The translations under genes were made by a program, and so were the position numbers. A model generated the notes under the pieces. The model was not told where the DNA came from. It did not search any database and worked only from the letters and a program-made list of their open reading frames with translations. Positions 8,750-18,778 of a DNA stretch of 64,000 bases are shown here, one piece after another. Position 1 is the stretch's first letter, and the number at the start of each line of letters is the position of its first letter. Source of the DNA: Xanthomonas vasicola (GTDB lineage: Bacteria; Pseudomonadota; Gammaproteobacteria; Xanthomonadales; Xanthomonadaceae); assembly GCF_000772705.2 (NCBI RefSeq), contig NZ_JSBW02000035.1, positions 1 through 64,000 of the forward strand, in the 5' to 3' direction.

Positions 8750-10264
8750 ATGCGCTCGATTACCCGTTGCAGCGTCGCCTTGCTGTCGTCCCTGATGTTT
8801 TTCGCAGGTATCGCGTCCGGTGATGCAGCCGTTGCTGCTGCATCACCGGTAGAGCGCTGCGCGCGTGCAACCGAGGTGGGCTTCGGCCAGGCATTGGTGT
8901 GTTACCACGATGCAATCGAACAACAACCGCTGATCTACACGCGCGTTGCCACCAGCAGCGTCGGCGGTGTCGAGCGGCGCGATTACCTGCTGACCTCGCA
9001 AGATTGGTCGCCCGAAGAACTGGTCACACCGGCTCGCTGGCAGCACGACGTGGCGATCTACGTGCCGAAAGAGGCGCTGCCCACACGCGCTGTCGTGATC
9101 TCAACCAACGGCACGCGTCATCCGGTGGATGGCAGTACGGCGCAGCCGGCCAGCGAGTTGCCACCCGAGGCGCTGGCGGCGTTAGCGCAGCGCACCCGTA
9201 CCGTGGTGGTCGCGCTCAGCGATATTCCCAACCAGGCACTGAGCTACCAAGGCGATGCCAACCCACGTCGCGAAGACGACAGTGTGGCCTATACCTGGTC
9301 GCTGTTTCTGAAAGCGCCGCAGCAGCGTAAGACCATGCCGCTGCATGTGCCGATGGCGGCCGCGATTGCACGCACCATGAGCCTGGCCGAGCGCGAATTG
9401 GCACCGTTGCGAATCCATCGCTTCGTCCTTGCCGGCGCCTCCAAACGCGGTTGGGCCAGCTGGCACGCCACCATCGCCGACCAGCGCGTAGACGCGGTGG
9501 TGCCGTTCGTGATCGACATCCTCAACATGCCGGCAGTGCTGGCGCATATGTCCCACACTTATGGCGGCAACTGGCCGATTGCGTTCAACGCCTATGCAAA
9601 GCAGGGAATCACCTCACAACTGCAGACCCCGGCCTTCGCGCAACTGGTGCAGCTGCAGGATCCGCTGAGCTATCTGCACACGCCATATCGCAAGCGGCTG
9701 GCAGTGCCCAAGTACATCGTCAATGCCAGCGGCGACGATTTCTTCCTGCCGGACAACACCCAATTCTTCTACAACGCGCTGCCGGGCAGCAAGGCGCTGC
9801 GCGCACTGCCCAATAGTGCGCACAACATCCGCGCCTCCATCGTCGACACCTTGGCGCCATTTATCACGCGTCTGCAGAAGCAGCGCCCGTTACCGCAGGT
9901 GAGCGATGTCTTGCGTCCGGGCAAGGCGCCGCAGATCCGTTTCCGCTCCTCCGAGCGACCAACGCGGATGCAGCTGTGGAGCGCGACTAATCCGCAGGCG
10001 CGCGACTTTCGCTATGCCTGCGGCATTCGCTACAGCGCCACGCCCATTGCGCTCACCAACGGCAGCACGGTCTCGGTGCCGGTGCAGGTTCCGGAGGCCG
10101 GCTGGAACGCGTACTTCGTCGAAGCCACCTACGCGGATGGGTTCGTTGCCACCAGCCAGGCCTATGTGCTCGGCAAGCAGCGTTACCCCACCCGGCCACC
10201 GCCCACCGACAACGCCGCCTGCAGCACGTTGCCTGGGGCGACCAGCGGTGCTGCCGTGCGCTAA
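8750..10264 (+). CDS. PhoPQ-activated pathogenicity-related protein (PqaA-type alpha/beta hydrolase)
   Basis: 504 aa from the ATG at 8750, preceded by CGGAGA; a more upstream start at 8678 lacks a ribosome-binding site. An N-terminal signal peptide (SVALLSSLMFFAGIASGDA) points to export. The body matches the PhoPQ-activated pathogenicity-related family: FVLAGASKRGWASWHATIAD (Ser nucleophile region, about residues 225-244), VPKYIVNASGDDFFLPDNTQFFYNALPG (Asp region) and a His in PNSAHNIR. The Salmonella and Dictyostelium relatives link the family to virulence or membrane stress, but the substrate is unknown. Confidence 0.8.
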   Translation: MRSITRCSVALLSSLMFFAGIASGDAAVAAASPVERCARATEVGFGQALVCYHDAIEQQPLIYTRVATSSVGGVERRDYLLTSQDWSPEELVTPARWQHDVAIYVPKEALPTRAVVISTNGTRHPVDGSTAQPASELPPEALAALAQRTRTVVVALSDIPNQALSYQGDANPRREDDSVAYTWSLFLKAPQQRKTMPLHVPMAAAIARTMSLAERELAPLRIHRFVLAGASKRGWASWHATIADQRVDAVVPFVIDILNMPAVLAHMSHTYGGNWPIAFNAYAKQGITSQLQTPAFAQLVQLQDPLSYLHTPYRKRLAVPKYIVNASGDDFFLPDNTQFFYNALPGSKALRALPNSAHNIRASIVDTLAPFITRLQKQRPLPQVSDVLRPGKAPQIRFRSSERPTRMQLWSATNPQARDFRYACGIRYSATPIALTNGSTVSVPVQVPEAGWNAYFVEATYADGFVATSQAYVLGKQRYPTRPPPTDNAACSTLPGATSGAAVR

Positions 10265-10563
10265 AGCAATCGTTGAAGTGGGTGGGTAGCGATAGCCGCC
10301 GAAACACGGGGCGGTCGGCTGAGCACAACGCACGCGCTTATCGAGCCCGTTTCGCATCAAACGACTCAGGCACGTTGGACGCACTTGTCCGCTTTGCGCA
10401 ACGAAGTCCGCACAGACAACGTCAGGCAGCACATTTTTGCACTTGAGTACGCCATCAAGATCGATCCAACCCGACTGATCCATTGACATCGTTGTCACCA
10501 ACTTCTACACAGGCCCCTACTCGCTGACGGCATTGGCCGATCAGACGGACTAAAGGACTGAAT
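10265..10563. other. Intergenic region, no gene seen
   Basis: About 300 bp between the hydrolase and glucokinase. No credible frame, tRNA or clear hairpin with a T-tract was found. Confidence 0.45.
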
Positions 10564-11598
10564 GTGGCTGCGATTTCGGGTTCCGCTGACGCCTCTGCTT
10601 CACACGCTGTGCCCGTTGCTACCAGCTTCATCGCTGCCGATGTCGGCGGCACGCATGTGCGTCTCGGTCACATAGTGCAGGCCAGCGCCGCAGCCATCGA
10701 GATGTCGCGTTACCGCACCTACCGCTGCGCCGAACACGCCAGTCTGGAAGCCATCCTCGAGGACTTCATGCAACAACGGCGTGGTGTGGATGCAGTGGTG
10801 ATCGCCAGTGCCGGCGTGGCGCTGGACGATGGCAGCTTCATCAGCAACAACCTACCCTGGACGATCTCGCCCAGCCGCATCGGCGCCGCACTGGCAGTGC
10901 GCAACGTGCAATTGGTCAACGATTTCGAAGCAGTCGCCTACGCGGCACCGCAGATGGAACAACGCGCCGTGCTGCAACTGAGCGGGCCGACGCCGCGCCA
11001 CGCGCGCGCCAGCGGACCGATTCTGGTCGTCGGCCCCGGCACTGGTTTGGGGGCCGCGGTGTGGATCGATGCCAAGCCACGCGCGATCGTGCTGGCCACC
11101 GAAGCCGGTCAGGTCGCGCTGGCCAGCGCGCACGAGCAAGAATACGCATTGCTGCAGATCCTGTTACGTGGCCGGCACTATCTGCCACTTGAGCACGTCC
11201 TCTCCGGTCCGGGCCTGCTGCATCTCTACGATGCGGTCTGCGAGCTGCATGCCGCAATGCCGCGTCATCACCTGCCCGCCGCCGTAACGCACGCAGCGCT
11301 GCACGAAGACGATGCACTCGCGCGCGAATGCTTGCAGCTTTTCTGCGGCCTGCTAGGGAGCGCGGTCGGCGACATGGCGCTGGCCTACGGCGCTGCCGGC
11401 GGCATCTATCTGGCTGGGGGCTTCCTGCCGACGATCGGCCAGTTCTTGGCCGGCAGCACATTTGCCGAGCGCTTTCTGGCCAAGGGCAACATGCGCGCAG
11501 TACTCGAACGCATCCCGGTCAAATTGGTCGAGCACGGGCAACTGGGCGTGCTTGGCGCGGCCAACTGGTATGTGCAACACCACACCCACGTGTCGTAA
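10564..11598 (+). CDS. glk: Glucokinase
   Basis: 344 aa from a GTG at 10564. It phosphorylates glucose with ATP in the cytoplasm. Bacterial Glk signatures are present: FIAADVGGTHVRLG (phosphate-binding loop, about residues 22-35), LVNDFEAVAYA (catalytic Asp), GPGTGLGAAVW and TEAGQVALAS, plus the C-terminal AAGGIYLAGGFLP adenosine motif. The extra 20 N-terminal residues are low-complexity Ala/Ser, so the true start may lie slightly downstream. It sits about 100 bp upstream of a TonB receptor, suggesting a shared role in carbohydrate capture. Confidence 0.88.
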   Translation: MAAISGSADASASHAVPVATSFIAADVGGTHVRLGHIVQASAAAIEMSRYRTYRCAEHASLEAILEDFMQQRRGVDAVVIASAGVALDDGSFISNNLPWTISPSRIGAALAVRNVQLVNDFEAVAYAAPQMEQRAVLQLSGPTPRHARASGPILVVGPGTGLGAAVWIDAKPRAIVLATEAGQVALASAHEQEYALLQILLRGRHYLPLEHVLSGPGLLHLYDAVCELHAAMPRHHLPAAVTHAALHEDDALARECLQLFCGLLGSAVGDMALAYGAAGGIYLAGGFLPTIGQFLAGSTFAERFLAKGNMRAVLERIPVKLVEHGQLGVLGAANWYVQHHTHVS

Positions 11599-11700
11599 GC
11601 GATCCACCACGCGCTCCACCCCGAGCGCGCGTTTGCACGACCCCGCATCCGGCGAGCAGCAGCCCGCCGTCCATCCCTGTGCGTGATGAGGAGAGACATC

Positions 11701-14337
11701 ATGAAATACAGCGTCACCCTGCTGTCCGGCGCCATTGCAATGTCGCTGGCATTCGCTGCGCAAGCCCAGGAAAGCGCTGGCACGCAAGCCACCGACCTGG
11801 ACGCTGTCCAGGTGGTCGGCATTCGTGCCAGCCTGGAAAAGTCGCTCGATACCAAACGTAACAACACTGGTATTTCCGAGGCGATCACTGCCGAAGACAT
11901 CGGCAAATTCCCAAGCACCAACGTGGCCGAAGCGCTCTCGCAAATTCCCGGCGTCACCCTGGACCGGCGCTTCGGGCAAGGCGAGCGCGTGAGTATCGAC
12001 GGCACCGACCCCAGCCTCAATCTGTCGTTCCTGGACGGGCACCCGGTCGCGCAGGCGATCTGGTTGTATGGCGAACAACCCAGCCGCGGTTTCGATTACA
12101 CCTTGCTGGCCCCGCAGATCCTGGGCCGTGCAGAAATCCTAAAATCCTCCGAAGCGCGCCTCACCGAAGGCAGCCTGGGCGGCACGGTGCTGATGCACAC
12201 GCGCCAGCCTTTAGATCTGAAGGTCAATGAAGTGGCTGCCTCCATCGGCTACAGCTACAGCAACCAGGCCAGCCAGGGCAAACCGAATGCGGCACTGCTG
12301 TATAGCTGGAAGAACGCGGCCGAGACCTTCGGCATCGCAGTGTCGGCGCAGCATTACGAAGAACGCGTGGACCGCCGCGGCATGGAAGTATTCGGCTATG
12401 CACCGGCCAGCACCTTCGCCAATGCCGCAGGTGGCGTGCCTGCCGAGGCGGATGTGCCGAACTCGATTAACGCAGCCTGGTTCCAGCAGGATCGCGAGCG
12501 CGATAGTGCCGTGGTCAACCTGCAGCTCAAGCCCAACGATGCGCTGGAGTTCAATCTGAGCGGTCTGTACATCAACGAAAACTTCGACAACTACAACCAG
12601 TCGATGTACAGCTTTCTCACCTGGAATCCCGGCACGGTGGCGGCGGTCGACCAGCTCGGCGGCGTCCGTAATGGGGTGGTCACCAGTGGCCATTCCAGTG
12701 CCAATGCCAGCCCGCTCGGCGGCACGGTGATCTACGACAACAACGTACGCGAATCGGAAGTGACCACCAAGGGGCTGGATTTGCGCGGCGCCTTCCGCGG
12801 CGACGGTTGGGGCTTGAATGGACAGGTCGGCCAGAGCAAATCCGAGAATAAGGACCTCTCGCAATACTTCATCGAGCCGTTCTACAACGGCGGCTTCAGC
12901 TGGGACACCCGCCGCGGCATCCGCTTCGACGATCCGGCAGCGGCACGTGACCCCGCCAACTGGGGTTCGGCCGGCGGCTGGTTCGGCAACAACGGCATCT
13001 TCTCCACCGAGAGCAAGGACACCTACGGCCAGTTGGATTTCAATCTGCAGTTCGACGGCGTGTTCAATCAATTGCTGCTGGGCGTGCGCCACGGCAAGCA
13101 TGACGAGCGCTTCGAACTCAATGTATATGGCGGCGTCACCCCGGGCACCCTGACCGATGTCGGCACCATCGGGCTGACCGATCTACAGCAGTTCTATCCC
13201 GATCACGGCCAGCACGTGCAGGCAGGCCGCAACAATGTATTGAACTGGATCCGCAACAGCCCGGTCGACTACAGCGCGCCCGATCCTGCCAGCTACCTCA
13301 ACAACACGTGGGCGTTGCAGCAGATCAACAACGCAGCGTATGCGCAGCTCAATTTCTCCGGCGGCGGGCTGCGCGGCAATCTGGGCGTGCGCTATGTGGA
13401 TTCCAAGAGCGAAGGCAGCGGCTTCGTCTACAGCGGCACGCCCTCGCTCGCCAACGCGGACAGCCTGTGGCAGACCCGCACCCGCAAGGAGGACTTTCTG
13501 CTGCCTTCGCTGACGCTTTCGTACGACACCAGCGACGACTGGGTGTTCCGCTTCGCTGCGGCCAAGGTCATCGCCTGGGCACCGTACAACCAGATGGTCA
13601 ACAACACCTTTCTCAACGACACCACGTTGACCGGCAGCGGCGGCAATGCAGAGCTATCGCCGTACGAATCCTGGAATTTCAATCTCTCTGCCGAGTATTA
13701 CTTCGCGCAGCAAGCGGTGGTGGCATGGTCGCTGTTCTACAAGAAGATCGACAACTACATCGACACCAGCGCCAGCGTGGAGCGCCAGTACAACGCATTG
13801 CGCGATACCGCACCGCAAAGCTGGGCGCAGTTGGTGGGCAGCAATGGCTGTACCGCCGATGGCTATTGCGGCTACAGCATCCAGCGGCCGCGCAATGCTG
13901 GCGATGGCAAGGTCAAAGGCTTCAACATCTCCTTCCAGCAACCGTTCGGCGACAGCGGCTTCGGCCTGACCGCCAACTACACCTATGCCGCCGGCGAAAA
14001 CAACACTGGCGATGCCCTGCCCTATCAGTCGCGCAACAGCATCGCTTTCAGCCCGTACTACGAAAAAGGCCCGCTCAATGCGCGGCTGACCTACAACTGG
14101 CGCGACAGCTATCTGGCCGGTGGGTATGTGGCCGGTGCGGCCCCGGCAAGCGTGGATGACTACGCCGAACTCGGCGCCAGCGTCGGCTATGCCTTCAGCC
14201 CCACCTGGTCGTTGCAGGTCGACGCGCAGAACCTGCTGGACGAGCAATACCTGCAGTATCTGGGCGACAAGGACCATCTGGCCGGCCGCTACAAGAGTGG
14301 ACGCCGCTACATGGCCAGCCTGCACGTGAAGTTTTAG
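11701..14337 (+). CDS. TonB-dependent outer-membrane receptor (Xanthomonas/Caulobacter type)
   Basis: 878 aa from the ATG at 11701, chosen for the strong GAGGAGAG ribosome-binding sequence and the signal peptide MKYSVTLLSGAIAMSLAFAAQAQ. The plug domain is at about 40-180 (VVGIRASLEKSLDTKRNNTG, AEALSQIPGVTLDRRFGQGE), with a long beta-barrel ending KSGRRYMASLHVKF (terminal aromatic). The N-terminal pattern is that of the large Xanthomonas-Caulobacter receptor family, often for oligosaccharides. Placement behind glucokinase suggests a sugar substrate; that is inference. Confidence 0.88.
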   Translation: MKYSVTLLSGAIAMSLAFAAQAQESAGTQATDLDAVQVVGIRASLEKSLDTKRNNTGISEAITAEDIGKFPSTNVAEALSQIPGVTLDRRFGQGERVSIDGTDPSLNLSFLDGHPVAQAIWLYGEQPSRGFDYTLLAPQILGRAEILKSSEARLTEGSLGGTVLMHTRQPLDLKVNEVAASIGYSYSNQASQGKPNAALLYSWKNAAETFGIAVSAQHYEERVDRRGMEVFGYAPASTFANAAGGVPAEADVPNSINAAWFQQDRERDSAVVNLQLKPNDALEFNLSGLYINENFDNYNQSMYSFLTWNPGTVAAVDQLGGVRNGVVTSGHSSANASPLGGTVIYDNNVRESEVTTKGLDLRGAFRGDGWGLNGQVGQSKSENKDLSQYFIEPFYNGGFSWDTRRGIRFDDPAAARDPANWGSAGGWFGNNGIFSTESKDTYGQLDFNLQFDGVFNQLLLGVRHGKHDERFELNVYGGVTPGTLTDVGTIGLTDLQQFYPDHGQHVQAGRNNVLNWIRNSPVDYSAPDPASYLNNTWALQQINNAAYAQLNFSGGGLRGNLGVRYVDSKSEGSGFVYSGTPSLANADSLWQTRTRKEDFLLPSLTLSYDTSDDWVFRFAAAKVIAWAPYNQMVNNTFLNDTTLTGSGGNAELSPYESWNFNLSAEYYFAQQAVVAWSLFYKKIDNYIDTSASVERQYNALRDTAPQSWAQLVGSNGCTADGYCGYSIQRPRNAGDGKVKGFNISFQQPFGDSGFGLTANYTYAAGENNTGDALPYQSRNSIAFSPYYEKGPLNARLTYNWRDSYLAGGYVAGAAPASVDDYAELGASVGYAFSPTWSLQVDAQNLLDEQYLQYLGDKDHLAGRYKSGRRYMASLHVKF

Positions 14338-14385
14338 TGCAGCTAGCAACACCACTGCGCTCACCGGTAGGCGCGCGCGGCCGGT

Positions 14386-14428
14386 ACTCAGAATCGGCGT
14401 GTATCACTTGTACACGCCGATTCTGAGT
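14386..14428. terminator. Perfect 18-bp inverted repeat after the TonB receptor
   Basis: Arms 14386-14403 and 14411-14428 are perfectly complementary over 18 bp with a 7-nt loop. It lies between the receptor gene (+) and hrpA (-). There is no T-run on either side, so it is either a bidirectional stem-loop terminator or a protein-binding palindrome. Confidence 0.6.
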
Positions 14429-14492
14429 GCGCCGTCCACGCTCACCTGACGACTGCTCGTTAGGGTTTGTTAGCTAATCTCGCCTTGAAGAC

Positions 14493-14528
14493 GGAAGCCG
14501 CGCGCGTTGAAAAACGCACACGGCTTCC
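14493..14528 (-). terminator. Stem-loop downstream of hrpA
   Basis: GGAAGCCG (14493-14500) pairs with CGGCTTCC (14521-14528), with partial inner pairing around GTTGAAAAACG. It sits 26 bp past the hrpA stop and could end hrpA transcription. No classical U-tract follows, so confidence is limited. Confidence 0.4.
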
Positions 14529-14554
14529 TTAAGACGCATGCCCTACGCGAAGGC

Positions 14555-17500
14555 TCAACTGCGCAATGCAGCGACGCGTTGCGACAGCTTCTTCGCCGAT
14601 ACGCCGGATTTCGCACCCAGCTCCTGCGCAAACACCGACACGCGCAGTTCTTCCAGATCCCAGCGCAGCGCTTGCCATTCTTCGCGGTTTTGCAACCCGC
14701 GTGCGGCGGCCTCTTCCACCGCATCCACGAACGGCTTGAGCTCCAGCATGCGCGCCTGGTCGCGCGCAGGATCGCGCTTGGCACGCTCGGTACGCAGGAT
14801 CATCGCCTTGAGGTAGCGCGGATAATTGGCCAATGCTTCGGCCGGCGTGTCGCGCAGGAAGCCGGCATGCACCAATGCGCGCAGCTGCTGCTCCATGTCG
14901 TCCAGATTGCCGCGTGCCCAGCCCATCAACGGCGCTTCCAGCAAAGGTTTAAGTTCGGCCACCGCGCCCAGAATGCTTTCGGCCAGCTGCAACCGTTCCA
15001 TCGCTTCGCCGAACAGCCGCTTGATCGCATCGTCGCGGCGCTGCGCAAATGCGCCGGGGTCGCGAATAGCACCCAGGCCATCGGCTAGCACAGCATTGAG
15101 CGCGGCATCGACCAGATCACCACGCAGGCGTTCCTGCGATTCAATCGCCGCATACAGTAGCCCCGTCTTGGGCGATACCGGCAATTGCTTGCGTGCTTGT
15201 TTGATCTTGTCGGCCAACGCGATTTCCAGCAACCGCCGCACGCCACGAGGATGCGCGCGCGCGGCCTCGTGGCGGTCGGCAAAGATGCGCAATGCCGCAT
15301 TGTCGCCCTGATCCACCAGCACCGGGTACGCCGGCACACCGGCCTCGCCTGCCACCTGCTCGGGAATCGGCGTGCTCGGAAAATCGCGCAGGCCTTCGGC
15401 GGCCAGTGCGCGCCCGGCCCGCGCAGCAAACGCCTGTCCGGCGCGTTCGCCGAAGCGAGCACGCAGCCCGTCCAGATCGCGCGACTCGGCCAGTACCTTG
15501 CCATCGTCGTCGCGCAGACGCAGATTCATCAGAAGGTGCGTGTCCAGCGCTTCTTCATCGAAATCCAGCGCTGCCACTTGCGTACCGGTGGCCTTGGTCA
15601 AAAAGCGCGCCAGCTCGCCGCGGATATCGTCGGCCGAGGCAACGCTGTAGGCCTCGTAAAACGCGCGCCCGAAATCCGGTGCAGGCACATAATTGCGGCG
15701 CTGCACCTTGGGCAGGCTGCGAATCAACGCAGACGCCTTGTCGGCGACGAAGCCCGGCGCCAGCCACGACAGCCGCGCTGGATCCAGCGCATTGAGCAAG
15801 TGCAACGGCACATCCAGGGTCACGCCGTCGTCGATCGCGCCCGGCTCGAAGCGGTAATGCAATGGCAAGCGCGCATCGCCAAGCGGAAAATACTTCGGAA
15901 AGCGATCGGCCTCGCTGCCTTCGCCCGGCAGCAGATCGTTCAACGACCAATGCAGGCTGCGGCGTTTGTCCGGCGGCAAGGTCTTCCACCACGCATCCAG
16001 ACCACTGGCCGAATGCAGCTCGGCCGGAATGCGATCCAGATACCAGCGCGCCTGCCAGCCTTCGTCGGCAACGATGCCGGCGCGGCGTAGCTTGGCCTCT
16101 TCTTCGCGTGCTTGATCGAGCACTTTGAGATTGTCGGCGACGAATGCGGCGCGCGTGTTGATTTCGCCGGTCACCAGGCCTTGGCGCACGAACAAGTCAT
16201 GCGCCGCGGCCGGATCGATCTTGCCGAAGTGCACCGGCTTTTTCGGCGCCAGCACCAGCCCGAACAGACTGATCTGCTCTGACGCCACCACCTGCCCCTG
16301 CGCACGCGACCAATGCGCATCGAAGTGCTTGCGCGCCAGCAGATGCGGCAACTCGGCAATGGCCCAATCCGGCTCGATCGCGGCATTGGTCATGCCCCAC
16401 ACTTTTTGCGTGTCCAGCAGTGTCGCAGCCAGAATCCACGGCGGCGGTTTGCGCGCCAGCGCGGAGCCCGGAAACGGCACGAAGCGACGCTGCCGCGCGG
16501 CCAGATAATCGCCCTTCTCGGTGCGATGACCGATCTGCGTGGGCAGACCCGCCAGCAGCGCGCGATGCAACGATTGATACGCCGCTGCACGTTCGCGCTC
16601 GGTGGTACGCGCCGATGCTTCGGCAATCTCGGCCTGCTTGTTTGCCGCTGCAGGTGCGTGTTGCACAGGCGTTGCATTCGGATCCGGCTTGCCTTCGCGC
16701 GCCAGCCGTGCAGTACGGTGCAGTTGTCCACGCGTGGGCCGGTTGGCGTTGTGGCCATCTTCGCGCGCGGGCGCGCTCGCACCGGCCAGCAGCGGCGCCA
16801 GCATCACATTGGCCGGCTCCTCGCTCCAACCGAGTTCCTCGCACAGCAGCCGCAGCTGCCGATGCAGCTCATGCCATTCGCGCATGCGCAGAAAGCCGAG
16901 GAAATGCCGGTTGCACCAGTCGCGCAACTTGGATTGGGTGAGATCTTCATGCACCTGCCGGTACGCATCCCACAAGCGCAGGATGCCGACAAATTCAGAG
17001 CGCGCATCGGCAAACAGCGCATGCGCGTTATCGGCAGCTTCGCGTGCTTCCGGCGGGCGCTCGCGCGGATCCTGGATGCCCAAAAACGCGGCGATGATGA
17101 TCATCTCGCGCAGGCAACCATGTTGCTGCGCGGCCACCAGCATGCGCGCCAACTTGACGTCCACCGGCAGGCGCGCCATCTGGCGGCCGGTTGCGGTCAG
17201 ACGCCGCTCGGCATCGATCGCGCCCAGTTCCAGCAGTTGTTGCCAGCCATCGGCCACCGCGCGTTCGTCGGGCGCTTCCAGGAACGGGAAGTCTTCAATC
17301 CGGCCCAGCCCCAGCTGCAGCATGCGCAGGATCACGCCGGACAACGAGGAACGTCGAATTTCCGGGTCGGTAAACGCCGGGCGCGCGGCAAAGTCAGCTT
17401 CGGCATACAGCCGGTAGCAAATGCCCTCGGCAATACGCCCGCAACGGCCCATGCGCTGATTGGCGCTGGCCTGCGAGATCGGCTCGATATGCAGGCGGTC

Positions 17501-18676
17501 CAGCTTTTGGCGTGGGCTGTAGCGTTTGACGCGGGCAAGCCCCGGATCCACCACATAGCGGATGCGCGGCACCGTCAGCGAGGTTTCGGCCACGTTGGTG
17601 GCCAGTACCAGGCGTCGGCGCGGGCCGGGATTGAACACGCGGTCCTGATCGGCTGCCGACAGCCGCGCGTACAGCGGCACCACTTCGGTTTCGCGGTATT
17701 TGCGCCGTTCCAACGACTGGTGCGCATCGCGAATCTCGCGCTCGCCCGGCAGGAACATCAACACATCGCCGCGCGGGTCGATGCGGGTAATCTCATCGAC
17801 GGCCGCCACGATCGCATCGTTGACGCTGCGCTCGCCGTCGCGGCCGCTGCCATGTTCGCCATCGTCGGTGTCGCCCACATCGCCTTCGAGCGGCCGGTAG
17901 CGCACTTCGACCGGGAAGGTGCGGCCTTCCACACTGATCACCGGCGCATTGTCGAAATGCTGTGCGAAGCGCTCGGTATCGATGGTGGCCGAGGTAACGA
18001 TCAACTTGAGATCGGGGCGCTTGTGCAGCAACTGCTTAAGATAGCCCAGCAGGAAGTCGATGTTGAGGCTGCGCTCGTGCGCCTCGTCCACAATGATGGT
18101 GTCGTAGGACGACAGCCAACGGTCGCTGGCGATTTCGGCCAGCAGGATACCGTCGGTCATGAACTTGATCTGCGACTGCTCGCTGACGCGATCGGTGAAG
18201 CGCACCTGGAAGCCCACCGTGCTGCCCAGCGGCCTCTTCAACTCTTCAGCCACACGCGCAGCTACCGCACGTGCGGCAATCCGGCGTGGCTGGGTGCAAC
18301 CGATCATGCCCGCGGCCCCACGGCCTGCCGCCAGACACAGCTTGGGCAGCTGGGTGGTCTTGCCCGAACCAGTTTCGCCGGCGATGACCACTACCTGATG
18401 GCCGCGGATCAGCGCGATGATGCGCTCAGCCTCGCGCGCGATCGGCAGCTGGTTGTCCAGTGTGATGGCGGGCTGTTGCTCGGCCCGTGCTTGGCGCTGC
18501 GCCTGCGACGCGGCCAGGGCCTGCTCGAACGCATCGCGCACCTGCGGGTTGCTCGGTTTGCCCTGCCAGCGCGACCATAGGCCCAGCAAGCGGCCACGGT
18601 CGCGGCTCATCGCGCCATCCACGGCACGGCGGCGCTCACGCAAGGTGTGGGCAAGGTCGGAGTCGATAGCGCTCAT
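14555..18676 (-). CDS. hrpA: HrpA, DEAH-box ATP-dependent RNA helicase
   Basis: 1373 aa, slightly longer than E. coli HrpA (about 1300). Walker A is GETGSGKTTQLPK (about residues 97-109), followed by the DEAH box (IIVDEAHERSLN), the SATIDTERF motif III, and motif VI QRMGRCGR. The helicase-associated and OB-fold-like domains and a long HrpA-specific C-terminal region follow. In E. coli HrpA acts on mRNA and in ribosome rescue. Start MSAIDSDLAHTLRERR. Divergent from dps. Confidence 0.94.
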   Translation of the reverse strand: MSAIDSDLAHTLRERRRAVDGAMSRDRGRLLGLWSRWQGKPSNPQVRDAFEQALAASQAQRQARAEQQPAITLDNQLPIAREAERIIALIRGHQVVVIAGETGSGKTTQLPKLCLAAGRGAAGMIGCTQPRRIAARAVAARVAEELKRPLGSTVGFQVRFTDRVSEQSQIKFMTDGILLAEIASDRWLSSYDTIIVDEAHERSLNIDFLLGYLKQLLHKRPDLKLIVTSATIDTERFAQHFDNAPVISVEGRTFPVEVRYRPLEGDVGDTDDGEHGSGRDGERSVNDAIVAAVDEITRIDPRGDVLMFLPGEREIRDAHQSLERRKYRETEVVPLYARLSAADQDRVFNPGPRRRLVLATNVAETSLTVPRIRYVVDPGLARVKRYSPRQKLDRLHIEPISQASANQRMGRCGRIAEGICYRLYAEADFAARPAFTDPEIRRSSLSGVILRMLQLGLGRIEDFPFLEAPDERAVADGWQQLLELGAIDAERRLTATGRQMARLPVDVKLARMLVAAQQHGCLREMIIIAAFLGIQDPRERPPEAREAADNAHALFADARSEFVGILRLWDAYRQVHEDLTQSKLRDWCNRHFLGFLRMREWHELHRQLRLLCEELGWSEEPANVMLAPLLAGASAPAREDGHNANRPTRGQLHRTARLAREGKPDPNATPVQHAPAAANKQAEIAEASARTTERERAAAYQSLHRALLAGLPTQIGHRTEKGDYLAARQRRFVPFPGSALARKPPPWILAATLLDTQKVWGMTNAAIEPDWAIAELPHLLARKHFDAHWSRAQGQVVASEQISLFGLVLAPKKPVHFGKIDPAAAHDLFVRQGLVTGEINTRAAFVADNLKVLDQAREEEAKLRRAGIVADEGWQARWYLDRIPAELHSASGLDAWWKTLPPDKRRSLHWSLNDLLPGEGSEADRFPKYFPLGDARLPLHYRFEPGAIDDGVTLDVPLHLLNALDPARLSWLAPGFVADKASALIRSLPKVQRRNYVPAPDFGRAFYEAYSVASADDIRGELARFLTKATGTQVAALDFDEEALDTHLLMNLRLRDDDGKVLAESRDLDGLRARFGERAGQAFAARAGRALAAEGLRDFPSTPIPEQVAGEAGVPAYPVLVDQGDNAALRIFADRHEAARAHPRGVRRLLEIALADKIKQARKQLPVSPKTGLLYAAIESQERLRGDLVDAALNAVLADGLGAIRDPGAFAQRRDDAIKRLFGEAMERLQLAESILGAVAELKPLLEAPLMGWARGNLDDMEQQLRALVHAGFLRDTPAEALANYPRYLKAMILRTERAKRDPARDQARMLELKPFVDAVEEAAARGLQNREEWQALRWDLEELRVSVFAQELGAKSGVSAKKLSQRVAALRS

Positions 18677-18778
18677 TGATCGAAAAATGTGAAAGATTGA
18701 ATGACGTTTGATCCTTTAGCCTGTCTATTGTGACGCCATATCAGTTCCCAACGACATCAACCCCGTAAGGACCATCCC

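Noticed and set aside
16313..18580. 755-codon open frame on the plus strand
   Set aside because: It is the reverse of hrpA; high GC content keeps the opposite strand open. It lacks a ribosome-binding site and has unnatural Arg/His/Gln composition.
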